A DNA stretch of 64,000 nt from Bolinopsis microptera (GCF_026151205.1 NC_087074.1:15250667-15314666), one strand, 5' to 3'. Positions 49,839 through 64,000 are shown, counted from the stretch's first letter. The notes: generated by a model not told the origin, from the letters alone. Made by a program: numbers and translations.

Positions 49839-51575
49839 GGGGGGGGGGGGGGGGGGGGGGGGGGGAGGGTTTGGGGGGAAGGGATGATTTCCCGGGCCTT
49901 TTTTTCCCCCCAAAAAATTGGGGGGGAAAAAAAAAAGAAAAAAAAAATATCAAACTTTAAACCAAAATTTATAAATAAAAGGGCCCAACAGTTTTGGTCA
50001 AAAAAATTTTTTTTTTCTAAAGAAAACAAAAAAATTTTTTTAATAAAAAATTTTTTCCTGGGTTTAAAAATTAGGTTGGGGGGCCCCACAAAAAAAAAAA
50101 AAAAGGGGGGAAAAAATCTCCCCCTTTTTTTTTTTCTTTTTAAAAACCCTTTTCTTTGGGGTTTTGGGGGGGCCGGGGAAAAAATCTTTTAAAAAAATAA
50201 AAGGAAACCCGGAAAAAAAAACCCCATTTAAAATTTTGGGCAGAGTGTTTAAAAAAAAATGGGGCCAAAAAGGGCCCCAAAAGAAAAAAATCAAGTTAAA
50301 AATTTGGCCCCCCCAAGGGTTTTAAAAAACCCCAGGGAAAAAAGGGGATTTTATTATATGGGCACAAATAAATAAAAAAAATTTTTCCCCAATTTTATTT
50401 TTACCCCCTGCTTTTGGGGCCCCAAAACCCCGGGGGCCCAAAATTTTGGAAAAAAAAAGGGGGAAAAATTTAAAAAATCCCCGGGAAACGGGTTTTTTGG
50501 ACCGGGTTATTTAAAAACCCAAAACCCCGAAATGGTCCGGGGGGAAACCCAGGGGCCCAAAGGGGGCCCAAAATTTTGGGCCCCAAAGGGGGGGCCCCCT
50601 TGGAAATGGGCCCCAGGGGGGGCCCAAAGTAAACCCTCGGGTTTACCCAAAAAAAAAAGGGGCCCTTTCCCGGGTTTGGGGCCCCCTCCCCCTTTCTAAC
50701 AAAAAAAAGGCCGATAAACCAAAAACTCCCCCTTAAAAATTATGGGATTTTTTTTAAAAAAAAATTCTCGGAAGAAAAACCCTTTTAAAAATTAAAAATT
50801 TGGGGAAGGAAAATTTAAATTCGTAGGGGGTTTTTAAAACTCCAAAAAACCCCCAAACCCCCAAACCCCCAATCAAAACCGGGCAAAAAAAAAAGGGGGT
50901 GCCCATTTTAAACCCCAATAAAAAAAAAGGGGCTTGCGGGTTTAAAATTTTTTGTTCCCTTAAAAGGGCTTTAAATTCCCTTTTGGGGTTTTTATTAAAA
51001 AGATTTTTTTTAAAAAAACAAAAATTTCCCCCTTCTGGGTAAAAAAAGGGCCCCACCTTTTACTTTTTTTTAAAGGGGGAAAGGGGCCGGGGGGGTAATA
51101 AAAAACCCCCCCAGCACGTGGCCCCCCCGGTTTAATTTTTTAAGGCCCCGGGGGGTCCCCCCCCCCCCCTCCCGGGCCCCAAATTTGCATTTTTCATAAA
51201 AAGGGAAATTTAAACCCCCCAAAAAAAAAACCATTTCCCCCAAAGCAAACAAACCCTTTGGGGGGGGTTTTTAAAAAAAAAACCAGTTTTCCCCCCAACA
51301 AGGAAACCCCCCCAAAGTTTAAAAAAAAAACCCCCCCCTTTAACAAACAAACCGGGGAAAAAGGGGGTTCCCCCAGGGAGACCCGGGGGTTTTTAAAACC
51401 CCTCGTACAGGGTAAAAAGTTTTTCCCAACCCCTTTTACCAATAAAAGGGCCCGGAAAAAACCCAATATATTGGGGGGGGGGTTTTTCCCCAAAAAACCA
51501 AAAGGCCCAAAATTTTAAAACCCCAAAGGGGGGGGCCCCCGAGTTTTGGGGGTGTTTTTTTTTAAAAAAGGGGGG
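37585..51575. other. Homopolymer-inflated block, about 14 kb, no genes called
   Basis: Same nature as the first 7.5 kb: runs of one base, all four bases, no normal codon structure. At 38133-38150 it has the exact 18-mer ttaattactcattagacc found in the clean flank at 37291-37308, within a wider inflated match, so at least part is a bad copy of its own neighbourhood. The G run at 49800-49865 (one A inside) is the extreme case. Confidence 0.8.
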
Positions 51576-54500
51576 ACCCTGCTGGCTACCCAACAAAAGC
51601 AACCTCCAGATTGTCTACTTCTACAACAAGTACGATAAACTACTCGCTCAAAATATAGAGTTAAAATCTCGGTAGAGAATGCATTATATGAGTTGAGTAT
51701 TTAATCGTATGGTTTAACTCCTAAACCCCAACCACAGCATCTAACTGCAACAAAGCTGACCACTAAGCCTAAAAAGAGCTGCGTTATAATGCTTGCTCAA
51801 CGCTTTCATGCTTTAGCTTATACAGATTGTTATAACAGATCACCTCTGTGTACTAGCAGCACGTTCTGATAAGTGATAAGCCGGGCGTATAACATCCACA
51901 GCACGTGCACTGGATCATATAGCGCGGTCACTGCGGCACGTGCACTTGCAGTACAGCAGTACACCATAACCACTGCCTAGCAACTAACTGTGGTTAAAGA
52001 ACCAGCTCACAAGGAAACACAAAGTTCAGACCACCATTAACTACTTGATAAGGTCCATGAGATCTGCGGTTACCCTCGATACAGGGTATAAGTATGCACC
52101 CGGTACCAATGAAGACGACAACCACTATATATGTGAGGTTCTCAATACAAGGCAAATGTAAAGCAAGGGCCCGAGCTGAGGTGTTTAGTACGGCCCTTGC
52201 TAACCCAGAAAAAGACAAGCACTTAGAACTGAGCCATTGTCTATGTATGTGATGCATGTGTGCTCTTAAAATCTATTGCCATCATGTGAATTGGCAGTTG
52301 TTAAAAAACGTGACGAGGGTGATGAAAAGATAAGTTGAGTCAAAGTTTTACCTTAATGGGCGAGATTGTATCTAAAATGCAAAAAAAGCTTGTAAATTCT
52401 TGCTAAATTTTCGAGCATGCAACGACCCAATCAATACAGCACCTATAATCATCAATATACATCTTATAACATAGCACACTGAAGCACACACCCAATCACT
52501 AAATACCAGTGTTAATAATGTTCCTTCAATTACCGTCAATTAGAAAACCAAGCCCACTGCATCATGAATCTTCGCTGGAACCAATTACTGTTAGTTCAGA
52601 TCAAGCTTGGAGACTGGAGAGCGAGTGCGGTTAATTTTTCTTCTTTAAGTAATTTATCATCCATTAAGATTGTATGTGTGTGTGTGTGTGAACTATGAGC
52701 TGCTGCAATTGTTGCCTGTATTTCCGAGGGATGAATATTGAACAAATATCAGAACATCTAGGACAACTCTCATAACTTCAAAATATAATGATTAACGGTG
52801 GTAAAAATACATAGCTACGGCTTCGTACTCTGAAATAGGTGCTCCAGGATGACTGGGTTGACAGTAATCATCTTCACCACCACCCCTGGAATTTGTCTGC
52901 CACATTGCAGGGCAAATGTTACAAATATGGTAACGGCTCACAACAAATGTGAGCAATCTAGGGATCTAGGGTATTCCTCTACTAATGATAATAGGAGTTG
53001 ACAATGACTAACTGAGGCCACTCCCACATGACTCACAGTATAACACATGTGGTAACACATGCGGTAACACATGCCAGTAGCGGGGTATTGTTACTGTTAT
53101 TCCTCACTAGCAGAGGAACAATATAGTAACAAATGATGTGCCAGTAGCATAGTATTGGAACAAGAAGGACGGGGTATTGGAGACAGATCATCTGATAAAA
53201 CTCTCCTGAGCTGGTCAGTCTCATAACCTTAATATTGACAACAGTTAGCAACACTAATTAGCAACACTTAGTAACACTTGACAACAGTTAGCTATAAGTA
53301 TAACTGTTGCGAACCATACAATTGGAGATCGATTCAACGACTTGGGTTGGGACTGCGGCCCAGTATATTGTGATAAGGTTTTGGGGCTGAACCAAATCGA
53401 GTCTTATTTCAAATCTCTTGTTTAAACAGACAGTAAAAAACAAAAGAAAACATTCCTAGAGAAAACAAGAGCTCGAGCAGCATAGTTTTAAACGAATATA
53501 TAGAACATCAGTACAGTGCGTGCTCTGTTATATATACTACAATAAGGGCAGCGTTTTAATGGAAATTAATTAGAAATTATTCAATTTACATTGATAAAAA
53601 CGTAATTAGGGCAGGTCAAGGCCGTATGAAGAGTAAATTACTAAAAGTGTACTACTACTACGTTTTATCGCCAGATATGAACAGCCCAGCACTGGTAGAT
53701 CTGTTCTCCTTTGACACGTCCTGTTTTAAAGACTTAGCGAAATGTTGATGTGCAGCTACGACATTGTTTCGTTCACACTTAGTTAACAGAATTAGGACAC
53801 TCAATAGTTCAAGTACTTATAGTAGTGGAAACTGATCGGTATTATCACGTGTCTACGCTATCAAATTTAATAAACACTCTAATTGCTAGACTGAGGCAGA
53901 AACAACATTAACATCAATAAGGTGACGAACATTTAAATACATACTGGCAATATAATTAAAGAAAACACCAGATAACATGGACCAAACCTCAACAATTAAC
54001 TGCTAATTAGATGATCAAGCTATATAAAACTAACAATTAATGTCACTTTGTCGGAAATTGAAACTAAAGAAGTTTAAAGTTTCCTATTACCTAATGAAAG
54101 GTGTACACAACAACCCCGTACAGCATCAGAATAACGGAGCGTAAAGTGTGTGCGTACTGTGCTTCAGTGTAAGTTTATTATCTTAAACGATGTAAGTCAG
54201 TCCTAATTGTTCACGGCTGGGACACGCACAAAGACAATCAATCATTAACGGCAACATGGAATATCGGATAATCGTCCAACAATGAACAAAGCTAAATAAA
54301 AAACTACAAAGTTGAATTGATACACACCCCGCAATACAACAGTTTAACGTTTCTCTTCCAGCTCTATTAAATGTAACTACTTGCTCCACCGTTCTCACAA
54401 TTGTATGAGATGAAAAGATACAACTTTGTTGTCAAACAAATCACTGTTAATGTGTAGAAACGATCAGCTCTGTGAATAGTCAAAGGTACTTAACTTAGAG

Positions 54501-56079
54501 ACATGATGATATTCAACTTTCATCCAAGTTTATGTAAAAGAACTATGTCCAGTGAATAATTCCGTTTATATTTTAGTGCATTATCTCCGTATGTGATAAA
54601 CGGCCGCCAATACAATTGCAAATAATGCCATTACAATCCATTATAAACTTATCAATTTAATCGTGGAACTCTTAACTCAATTAGGATACTAAGCATGTAA
54701 TGAGCCAATCAACATGAAGCAATCTTGAGTCCCCTAACTGGTCATCACTCGTAATAAATTCAATTTGTCGCAAAACTCTTTACTGCTTAACGTTAATATG
54801 AATATTCCAAAGGCAAATTTACAGAATATATATAATACGACAGTGAGGCTGAGTGGGAAAGTATATATCATGTTAATCGACCATTTAACAGCTTTTAATC
54901 TTGGTAAGTCGAGAAGCAAATTATTGCACAATTTCGAGGTGATTGTATCATTTAATCATAACATTGTAGGAGGAAGTGAGAATAAACTGTTCAGACGGTT
55001 TCAATAACGACGCTATAATCCATCAAATCAAAATGCTCTACCAGTTACCAAGTCATCAGGGTTAATGGGATAATTTAAACTTGGGAATATGATGTCAGAT
55101 ATTTAAAAAACTTGAACCCAGGCCCACTACTACATTTATGTTACCACCATTTCCACCAAGACAATTTTCTACCACGACAATGGACATAGAAAATAATAGT
55201 ATAGAGAAGAGTACATGATGCTCATCTGCAACCCACGGAACCAAAAAGTGCCATTTTGAGGACGAAACACAGACGCGGCTACAATAACTACATACTCAGA
55301 TACCCAGGGTTACCTAAACTGAGGGCAATTAAGAGAAAGGAACAGTAGAGGTACAGAAGACATAGTAAGGTTTAACTGCAAGGCTAGTGGTAGACACGTT
55401 ACATTTCACATATGTCCTGTTTAACCTGGAGAGTCCTGTCGCAAAACTACCCGAACACTCCACACGACTAGCTCAAACCAAGACGCTTGTCTGTTGTGAC
55501 ATTGCTATTATATCCGTCGGACGTCGCGTTGGTTGACGTCTCAAATTTTATCAGGAGGTTCAAGCGGTGCCCAACAACAAATTTAACCCAAAATATATCC
55601 ACAAAAGCGCAGCAAAAAGAGGACGCATAAAGAAGTCGTGACTTATTGTCTTATTGTCCCGGTATTATATACTGTTAAACATAAACCTTCTAACTGTATA
55701 TAAGTATATAGGCCTGTGACTCTTCTCATTTCAACATATGTTGAGTACAATTATTATTGTACTTGGTAATCTGGTGAAACCATCTGCTTATTACTGGCTC
55801 ACTGCACCGCTTACTCTTGTGATTGTTGACTGTCGTCATTAATAAACCATGGGTAAATCCATTTAGCCGTGAAGCAGTTGGAGGATGATTACTAATTGGG
55901 GGATGATTACTAATTGTGTGTTATTTGTGTGTCTGTGGTGTTTGCTGGTAAACCCATAGTAGGATCAGACGGATAAAGTTAGTTCTGTAGACAGTAAAAG
56001 TCAGACAAATTGTTGTAAGCGTTTAGGATAGAAATACTGACCACCAGTTAACTGCTCTTCTGGCACTCAATAAGTCACC
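51576..56079. other. Clean intergenic or intronic sequence, no supported gene
   Basis: Normal AT-rich DNA with a (TG)8 tract at 52675-52690 and small local duplications such as aacacatg(t/c)ggt near 53041-53070 and agcaacact near 53246-53280. Short frames have no recognisable motifs. One 33-codon frame at the left seam is listed among rejected items. Confidence 0.5.
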
Positions 56080-57225
56080 GAAAAAATGGGGACCCCGGGG
56101 AAAAAACCCCTATACCCCAAACTTTCCCGCCAGTTTTAAAAAAAAAAAGGGGGGGAAAAAAACCAAAAAAAAATTTTTTTTTTTTTGGGGAAGGGGTTTT
56201 AAAAAAAAAAACCCCCCAAAAAAAATTTTAAAAACCCCTTTTTCCCAAAAAAAAAAAAAAAATAAAAAAAAACCCAAAAAAAAAAAAGGGGGAAAAGGGG
56301 GAAAAAAGGGGGGAAAAAAAAAAAAAATAAAAAAAGGGGGGAAAAAAAAAAATTAAAAAGGGAAAAAGGGGGGGGGGGGGAAAGGGGGGGGAAGAAAGGG
56401 AAGGGGGGAAAAAAAAAAGGGGAAAAAAAAAAAAAAAGGGGGGGAAAAAGGGGGGGGGGGGAAAAAAAAAAAAAGGGGGAAAGGGGGGGGGAAAAAAAAA
56501 ACCCCGGGAAAAAAAAAAAACCCCCCAAAAAAAAGGGGGCCCCCCCCTTGGGGGAAAGTTTTAAAGGGGGGGCCCCCCCCCCGGGGGGGTTTTTAAAAAA
56601 AGGGGGTTTGGGAAAAAAAAAATTTTTTTTTTTGGGGGGGGGGTTTTTTTTTAAAAAGGTTTTTAAAAATTTTTTTAAATTTTTTGGTTTTTTTAAATTT
56701 TTTTCAAAAATTTTTTTTTGGGGGGGGGGGGGGGGGGGGGGTTTTGGGGGGGAAAAAAAAAGGGCCCTTTTTAAAAAAGGGGTTTTGGGAAAATTTCCCA
56801 AAAAAAAAAAAAAAAAAAAAAGGGGGGGGGGCCCCCCAAAAGGGTTTTTTTTAAACCCCAAAGGGTTTTTAAAAAAAGGGGGGGGGGGGGCTTTTCCCCC
56901 CAAAAAAATTTTTTGAAAAAAAAAAAATTTTAAAACCCCGGGTCCCTTTTTTAAAAAAAAAATTTTTTCCAAAAAAATTTTTTTTTTAAAAAAAAAAAAA
57001 CCCCCCTTTTTTAAAAAAAAAATTTTAAAAAATTTTTTAAAATAAAAAAAATTTTTTTTTAAAAAACCCCCCCCTTTTTTTTTCCCAAATTTTTTTTGGG
57101 GGGGGTTTTTATTTAAAAAAAAACCTTTTTAAAAAAAAGGGGGAAAAAACCCCCCCCCCTTTTTTTAAAAAAAAGTTTTTTTAAAAAAAGGGTTTTTTTT
57201 TTTTTTAACATTTTTTTCCCAAGGG
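56080..57225. other. Homopolymer-inflated block, about 1.1 kb
   Basis: The purest such block: long alternating A, G, T and C runs, entered abruptly after aagtcaccg and left abruptly at aagggccgttatac. A 257-codon frame in it is only poly-Phe/Lys/Pro/Gly. Confidence 0.85.
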
Positions 57226-60200
57226 CCGTTATACTACTCAGGTAGAGAGGAACCCCGCAACTCAAGCTGAACAACCTTGTGTTGGGCCATGTAAGTATCT
57301 CCTTACATCCAACTTCTTGAGCATGTATGCAGTTTTCAGATCATCGTTAAATTTGTGGCGGGACTGGCCTTAATTCCCAGCTGATTAAACAAGATATGTA
57401 CTATAACGGTTACAGTTATATAATAACGACAATGTACTGCTGAGTAAGGAGCAAGGAGTAAGGGGTAAGGGGCGGGCCGACCACCACGGCCGTCATTGTT
57501 CCGACGAGGTCTGTAAAATGACGGCTTGTAACTAGACGCATGAACTGATCAACCGATCTGCTGTAACATGTATTGTTGTTAACCATCCGTTGAACTGTTC
57601 TAGAGATCATAACTCAGACAGCTTAGCTTAGAAATTTCACAGGTGAGCTCTTGCTCTAAGTCCAATCATAAAAGATTCCGCATAGTTTGACCAAGAAATG
57701 TTGCAGGCTGGCATTTTTGGAAAAGAGATCAAAGGATCACTTTTGGTTACTTAACTTGTAACCCGTCTGTTCAATGTAATCTATGAAATTGATCCAAGCA
57801 ATTATGATCAAAGCCAATTATGATTTATCAAGAACGACCATCAATTTCGAGAATATGACGTGAATATGATAAGCTACGTATTACGTCAGACATCTTGTCA
57901 CTGTCAGATCTCCGTCTCTATTTTACGAAACTAACAAGAAGAGGGTTACCTTACTGGTTCAGCACATACAATAATTAGCTAATACTGCAGGGCGGCGGTT
58001 CACAAGTCGGTAATTGCAACAATTCTCCTCTACTTCACTGGAAATTTGTCTGTTCCTTTGCACCGCTCATTAGTACTTCTGCCGACGTTAAAAACCTGGG
58101 TTGTTTCCATCTATTGCAGGATGTGTGCCTCATTTTAGGGATATATCATCAGCTTTCAACAGGAGTTTTCCGTAGTGATTCCAAAAATGTATCACCTTTG
58201 GTTGTAAATGTCATGAAAACGCCAATTACAAAAGGGAAACGTCGTACGTTCTGATAGCATGTCCAGAACTGACTTTACAAATTGGAGCGAGCTCTTAAAA
58301 TAGTGCCGTTTGTCGCCGGTCTTATGCCTTCCAGGCGACTCGAACATACCGATTCACTCACACTTATAGACGGGCCTAGTACGGATTATTAAATTGCAGA
58401 CTGTTGTTTGAAAGTGCACCTCGCCCGGCTTATAAAGTGAGCATGTCATGTGTGAAACAGCTGACGACCACTTTTATTGCACTTTATTACCTTGAGCCGA
58501 TGACAGGCCATTGAAAACACTAAAACTGTTAAATCGAAAAGTAGCACGAATAATCTAGACGGTTTATGCATTAACTACAAAAAATATATACAACTGTCCT
58601 GAAAGTGTTATACACAGACGGCAAATGGGAGAGAGCTAGAAAAACGGTAGACGGCAAAAAAAGCGCTGCATGCAGTGGGGAGGCAATCCCCCTGATGATT
58701 TCGTTAGCTTTTGTTCCAGTCAAAGATTTAAATGACAACCGAGAGCTAGAAGAAGAGTGACCAAGTACATTGTGACTTCAGAGTGGTTCTCTGAACTAGG
58801 TGGTGACTTGTCTGATTCATCGCTAGCTAATTGATCGCAATACAATGGTATAATTGAGAAACGTCGTCAGACACCCCGGACGAGCCGTGAATATATTACA
58901 TAGTTGAGTACACAAGATGGCAATTAATGAACCATTATTTGGGAGGAGTTGATCCTATTGAGGGTGAGATGAAGTACGGAGAAGGAGCGATGAACTGATT
59001 GAACGGATTAATAATAAGTTATAATAAATTGTCGTGGAATGCTTGGCAGGGGAATTATGCCTTACAATTGATACGTTGCCATGTGCTCATTGCTCAAGCA
59101 TTCATAAAATGTAATCGCAGTGCGGGCGCTAGAAAACGTATATTTCAAACAGATTCGTGTCCATACAAAGACAAAAGGCGGTTTACAACCCAAAATTCTG
59201 TTAAATCGACAAACATGCACGAGTTACGCGCTGAGAGTGCAATCTCAAAAAAAGTATTTGACCGTAACATGAATGGCCAGGCGAAACTCCGCCAGGTTAG
59301 ACGACACGTACGGTGTTGTTAGAACAGTATACACGCCAGAGTTCGGAGTTTCAACACGAATTCGGAGAGAAAAGTTTGTCAACAGCTGAGGTGTGCTGGC
59401 AAAAAATTATGGCAGCGCAACCGTTTGGAATGGAACCGGATATTTCTTCTATGCTTTTATAGGCGTGGATGGAAGTAGCGCAGTTTTTGAGCCTGGCTGT
59501 ATCATTTTCAATGCTGATTTACCATTTTTTCACCTACTTGATATGAGCTGTTTCTACTTGAATACTAATCTGTGTTCGTTCGACAAATTCTTCAAATTCT
59601 ATCGGTTTTATCCAATGAATGCTAGCAGATCAAAACCACATACATAGAAGATCAAAACCACGTACATAGAATCTCCAGGCAAGGCAGACAGATTTAAGAG
59701 CAAAATAACGTTTTATTTTAAACGAGATATGCAATAAACAAGTCAAAGCAAATATCCAAAAGAACAATTAAATCATATTCAAATCTGTCTATGTTTGTGG
59801 CCTGCATACCAGTTTGCATACCATTTTACTAGGAATGCGCTGGATAGAATAAACCTGTTAACAAAAACATTAAACTATTTAACAAATGCTATACCAAGTA
59901 TAATATACCTTTGGGAATGGGTCAAAATAATATAAATGTAACATATTTAATAACATCACGTACTGTACGACAAATGATTATTATAGGAAATGTAAGATCC
60001 ACAGGACGAATGTAATGCCACCAGGCTTACATTTTCATATTTTCTGGTGGGAAAATGCCACTTTTGCAATTGTTTCAAGAAAATAATCCGATGCATTTGT
60101 GCACAATTATTAGTTATCCCGATAATACAATATTATAAGACAATATTGTAAGACAATATGAATATAAGAGAGACACAAGAGAGACAGTATAAGACAATCG

Positions 60201-63200
60201 GACAATATTTCTTATCGTTTCTGACTGGAACCTCAGTAACTGTAAATAAAACTATAAGTATCTGTGAATAAAATATGATCTACTCATAAACCTAACTAGT
60301 GAGTAACGGTTCAAAGATCTCGAGATCATTTTGAAACAATTAAAAATTGTGAGTTCCCACCAGAAAGTCGGGAAATGAAAGCCTGGTAACATTACATTAG
60401 TGCAGTTGATCTTACTCTTAGATTTCCTCGAATCATTATTTAAAAGTTCTTTTGTAGAATATTTTCTAGAGATGCTGGACCTAGACAGCAACCCTCCAGA
60501 AAGAGGATTCCGGTAGAATCTATGTGAAAATGAAGGAGGTTAAGCTGAACGAGGAGGAATAAACAAATGCCCGAATTCTGAAATGATAATAATCGGAGAT
60601 AAATGAGCTAAAACGGCACGAGAATAGGCATTAAGTCACTGATCCCGTTCCTCGGGCACAATAAGATGCTTAGTGCGTGTTGCGAAGTTGACAATAGTCG
60701 TAATATGTTGGTTATCGAAGTTGTCGTTGATGTTCATTAACTTGTAAATATAAAGCGATCATACGGAGCCAGAGTTCACCCTTCATACAAACACAACATG
60801 TCTTCAAAATCACCACAATGATCATTTGAAGCGACACAAAGGTGATTGACCTGTAATTGTTTGATTTGCATAAATGGATGCAGATGCATCCATCTTGCAA
60901 CAAAAATATTCTATAAAATTACTTAGTCCCTGCCCGGTCTACTGTGGAGTGCATCATGATTAACGGAGAAAGCATATTAGAAAGCACCATTTCCATTAGC
61001 TGGAGGGTAAATGATGGCAGTAAAAAAAGAGCAAAGCACTTTAACAGGCCGATTGTGCAGGATCACGTCAACTGTGTGTTTCTAAACCGCAGTACTCTCA
61101 GATATAATGCATTAGCTCGCGCTTCAAGTGTACTAACGGAAATGATTCTGACATGGCGCTACCCTGATCACACCATTACATTGGTTGTATGATCCCATTA
61201 ATGATAATAATAAGAGAATTGGATATTGCCAATTATATTATTGGTGCGTGTGTGGGAAAGAGAGGTTGAGGTCATTATAAATCAAGGCGATATCGATAAT
61301 TGGTATAGTAAAGTTAATTGTATAACTAATAACTTATAATTACCAATAATGCTAACTTATTAATCTAACTGATAATATTAAATGATAACTTCACGAAGCA
61401 TTGTGAGAAGTGCCTTTACAATTATTGGATGAAATATAATGATAGCAAAACTCAAAAGGTATACTATTTATTAAAATAACCTGGGTTCCTTTGTACGTGT
61501 GTTCCAATTTGGAAACTTCCAAACCGCGACAAAATTTCAAACGAATTTTTTAAATGTTGACATTTTAAGGTATGTACACTAAAAGCTGGCAATTTATTGT
61601 AAGATTCTGATTTACTGGCTACAGTTTGCTAGCAATCCACAATTGTATCATTAAAAGTATAGTTCTATAGACAAAAAAGTTTCTATAGACAAAAGTTTCC
61701 AGTGCAGAGTGGCGACATGAGACCTATATGCCCATTATACTATTCGTGTACAATTTCTGATCGTTATGGCAATGTTGTAATTAATATAATGGCACTTATA
61801 AATAAATTGCTCGCTAATTACGGCAAAATAATACTTGCGACTCCTCATGTTATTTTCGGTTCAATTTCTACTGGAAAGACACGAAATTCTAATACTCAAA
61901 ATTAAAGCAGCTTAAAAATTAAAAGCATGCATCAAAAGCTGTTTTGAAACAAAACGAAACAACACAAAATCAAAAAGCACGATATGTCGTAACTTAAAGC
62001 ATAGCCCAAAGATCCAAAACTACAGTGAAGACTGCCAAGTCAACAGAGAGAAGCCTCATTACTATCGAGCTTTAAAATCTTCTTTCTCGCGTGTTGACAG
62101 TGAAGTGTAGTAACACCACGTGTAGTTTAAACGATTATAATATAACTTGGAAAGTTAGAGCTGGTGAGGGTTTTAAAAAGGCTGAGAAAAAGTGGATATT
62201 ATCATAGTTAGAAATAGAAGAATTCCTAGGATTAGAAAGCAGGGAAAATATGGTGTGAGATGTTATTGATAGTATCTAAGGTCAGAAGCCGGATTCCATG
62301 TTTTCCGGGGGAGAGCAGCGAAATTTGAAACCAAATACAGCTCATGGAAGATAATCCAAGAGCCAGGAATTATCGAGACAGTAATTGATTAACAATGTGA
62401 ATGCAGCTGGAAATACAGTGGTAGTTGGCACTGACTAGTCTCCACCTCCTCACACTGTGCAGATAAAACTTACTGTTGACGCACAGGTGGGTCCAACATA
62501 ACAAAGTGTAGAAAGAAGAGAAGGAAGAGATCACAAGCCAGGAAACTAGATCTATTAGATCTATTTGACTGGCTACAGGTCATTGATTATAGAATGAAAG
62601 TGTCAGGTGTATACGAAAATAAAACTTTTATCTTTAAATGGTAATCTGGTCATTTGGGTTTGGCCCAACTAAACAAGGCAGAGGTCCAAATCGTGATTAA
62701 CAACATCCCTCCCTCTAGAAGTTTGTCAGGAATGCAATAATAGGTACCGTAATAGGTACCCTAACTCGGGAATTGATAATTTTTTGAACCTCGGAGGAAT
62801 GCCTGATGAAGAATGTTATATTGAAACTCGATATCCTGCTTTGTGTGATGTTATCCTATGTGATTCACTCTAGACTTCACACTTACCAAGATATTCGACA
62901 GCTCGTTTCATTGGTGGACTGATGGAGCCGGATGACGTTACTTCACTGTTTGGCAAACGGAAATGTGACAAATTTTCTTAAATCAAGGTTCAAATCGAGC
63001 ACTTCAAGATGAAAATTTCTGTCATCAGAGCGGAAAAAATTCGAAAACTCTACATAACATAACCGGACGAAATGGTTTAAGATAGGCAAGACTTGCACAT
63101 GCACGAATGTAAAGCTCTTGATCAATATTGGGTGGGCAGCAAAAGCGCACGTGCTCCAACAAACCACCAAGAGAGGTCCTTTGCCTGGTCACATGACAAT

Positions 63201-64000
63201 TACAATCACGTGACATGGTTAACAGTGCTGGTATTAGTGGAGGGTGGGTGTGGGATAGGGGCAGAGTGCGAGGTAAAACTTACGTGTAAAAACACGTCCC
63301 TAATCGAATAAGAGCAATATATTTTAATTAGCTCTAGTAATAATATTAAAGTTCATGATATAGGAGTTGGCGTGTGTATACTACAGCTCTACAGGGCGGT
63401 TGTAGAGCAGCTAAAACGGCTCAAGAAGAAGAAGAAGCGGCTAAACATGTGGTACCCGAGGCCGGAAACATTAGCTACTTGCAACCACATAATTGCAGCG
63501 CTTCTGATACCATCTAAAAACTTATACAAAACTACACTAAACGAACAACCACCAGTAAGAGCCACAGCTGCAATACATTAACCACTGCTACTTCTCGAGA
63601 AGACAGATATACTACTATTTTATGGTAAGCAGTGTGATTTTAACCAATTTTATACAGGTCATTGTTCTGCTCAGCCCCCACAAAAGGAAGAGAAAATAGA
63701 GCACATGTAAAACGATTCATAACTTTAAAGGCACCGCCCTACCGCTGTAAAACTGAAAACTTTTTAAACGACATTATTTTAGTGCCAAGGAGACAAGCTC
63801 CCGCGGTTGTTGCCATGTACTTTAACAAGAAGTACATCAGAACTGACCACATTTGGCTTGCATGAGATCGAAAAAAGGTGGATCAGCAGAGCACATAGCA
63901 TGTAGATGTGGTTTTTTCAGTTCGATAGTGGAGTTTGAACGGACAAAAGGAGTTTAGCAGTGGCTAGTGAAGTGCTGATGTTAAAACAATCACAGCGTTA
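57226..64000. other. Clean sequence, no supported gene
   Basis: AT-rich with scattered GC-richer parts. Frames of 60-107 codons occur but have no domain motif, no good splice context and ordinary codon make-up for chance. Small local repeats are seen: agatcaaaaccac(a/g)tacata twice at about 59627-59670, caatatt-rich short repeats at 60125-60210, and taggtacc twice near 62741-62760. It may be a large intron or an intergenic region. Confidence 0.5.

Noticed and set aside
49583-50192. Frames of about 170 codons on both strands around the poly-G tract
   Set aside because: They are open only because poly-G/poly-C has no stops; they read as poly-Gly or poly-Pro.
51574-51675. 33-codon frame starting GPCWLPNKSNLQIVYFYNKY at the right edge of the inflated block
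   Set aside because: It looks coding-like, but its start lies in corrupted sequence, it ends soon, and no second exon or family match supports it.
56199-56972. 257-codon frame on the - strand
   Set aside because: It consists of Phe, Lys, Pro and Gly runs coming from homopolymer blocks; no family motif and an abrupt artefact boundary on both sides.
57228-57289. Possible exon ending at a gtaagt donor (VERNPATQAEQPCVGP)
   Set aside because: Too short, begins at an artefact seam and no partner exon was found.
59002-59322. 107-codon frame on the + strand
   Set aside because: No recognised motif, chance-like composition and no splice or start context; left uncalled.

Overview
This is a scaffold piece from an animal nuclear genome. 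The genes carry GT-AG introns and encode conserved metazoan proteins: SF3B4, the ER SNARE USE1, TRIAP1, an HPD-like dioxygenase, a tetraspanin and rhodopsin-family GPCRs. AT-rich spacers are full of small hAT-type transposons, non-LTR retrotransposon remnants and tandem repeats. The repeats and divergent GPCRs suggest a marine invertebrate, perhaps non-bilaterian, but I cannot name the species.

Layout. (1) 1 to about 7,490 is homopolymer-inflated, gene-free sequence that looks like unpolished long-read consensus. (2) 8.5-20.1 kb is a dense gene cluster on the + strand: a four-exon histidine phosphatase with a frameshifted single-exon GPCR in its third intron, then HPDL-like, TRIAP1, USE1 and SF3B4. 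TRIAP1 and USE1 coding regions overlap by 26 nt. (3) 20.5-22.2 kb holds a four-exon tetraspanin on the - strand. (4) 22.2-35.2 kb is repeat-rich: a decayed LINE, a double GC-rich hairpin, two exons of an unrecognised gene, a ~370-bp tandem repeat split by a hAT MITE, a 5'-truncated LINE with an octamer tail, and a 23-bp satellite. (5) 35,196-35,295 is a 100-N gap, followed by the 3' part of a second GPCR and a possible - strand exon. (6) About 37,585-51,575 and 56,080-57,225 are again homopolymer-inflated. (7) 51.6-56.1 and 57.2-64 kb are clean but show no gene I can support.

The genes do not form one pathway: they act in mitochondrial lipid transfer (TRIAP1), ER retrieval (USE1), splicing (SF3B4) and probably quinone or tyrosine metabolism (HPDL). 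What is notable is their packing. HPDL to SF3B4 lie head to tail within about 6.2 kb, with an overlap, and a strong 3' splice-like site sits 2 nt before the SF3B4 ATG. This raises the possibility of polycistronic transcription or trans-splicing. The best-supported small discovery is a hAT MITE inserted exactly at the 3' splice site of USE1 exon 3. Its 8-bp target duplication and terminal CAG create a second, decoy acceptor. I found no CRISPR, tRNA, rRNA or prokaryote-type system.
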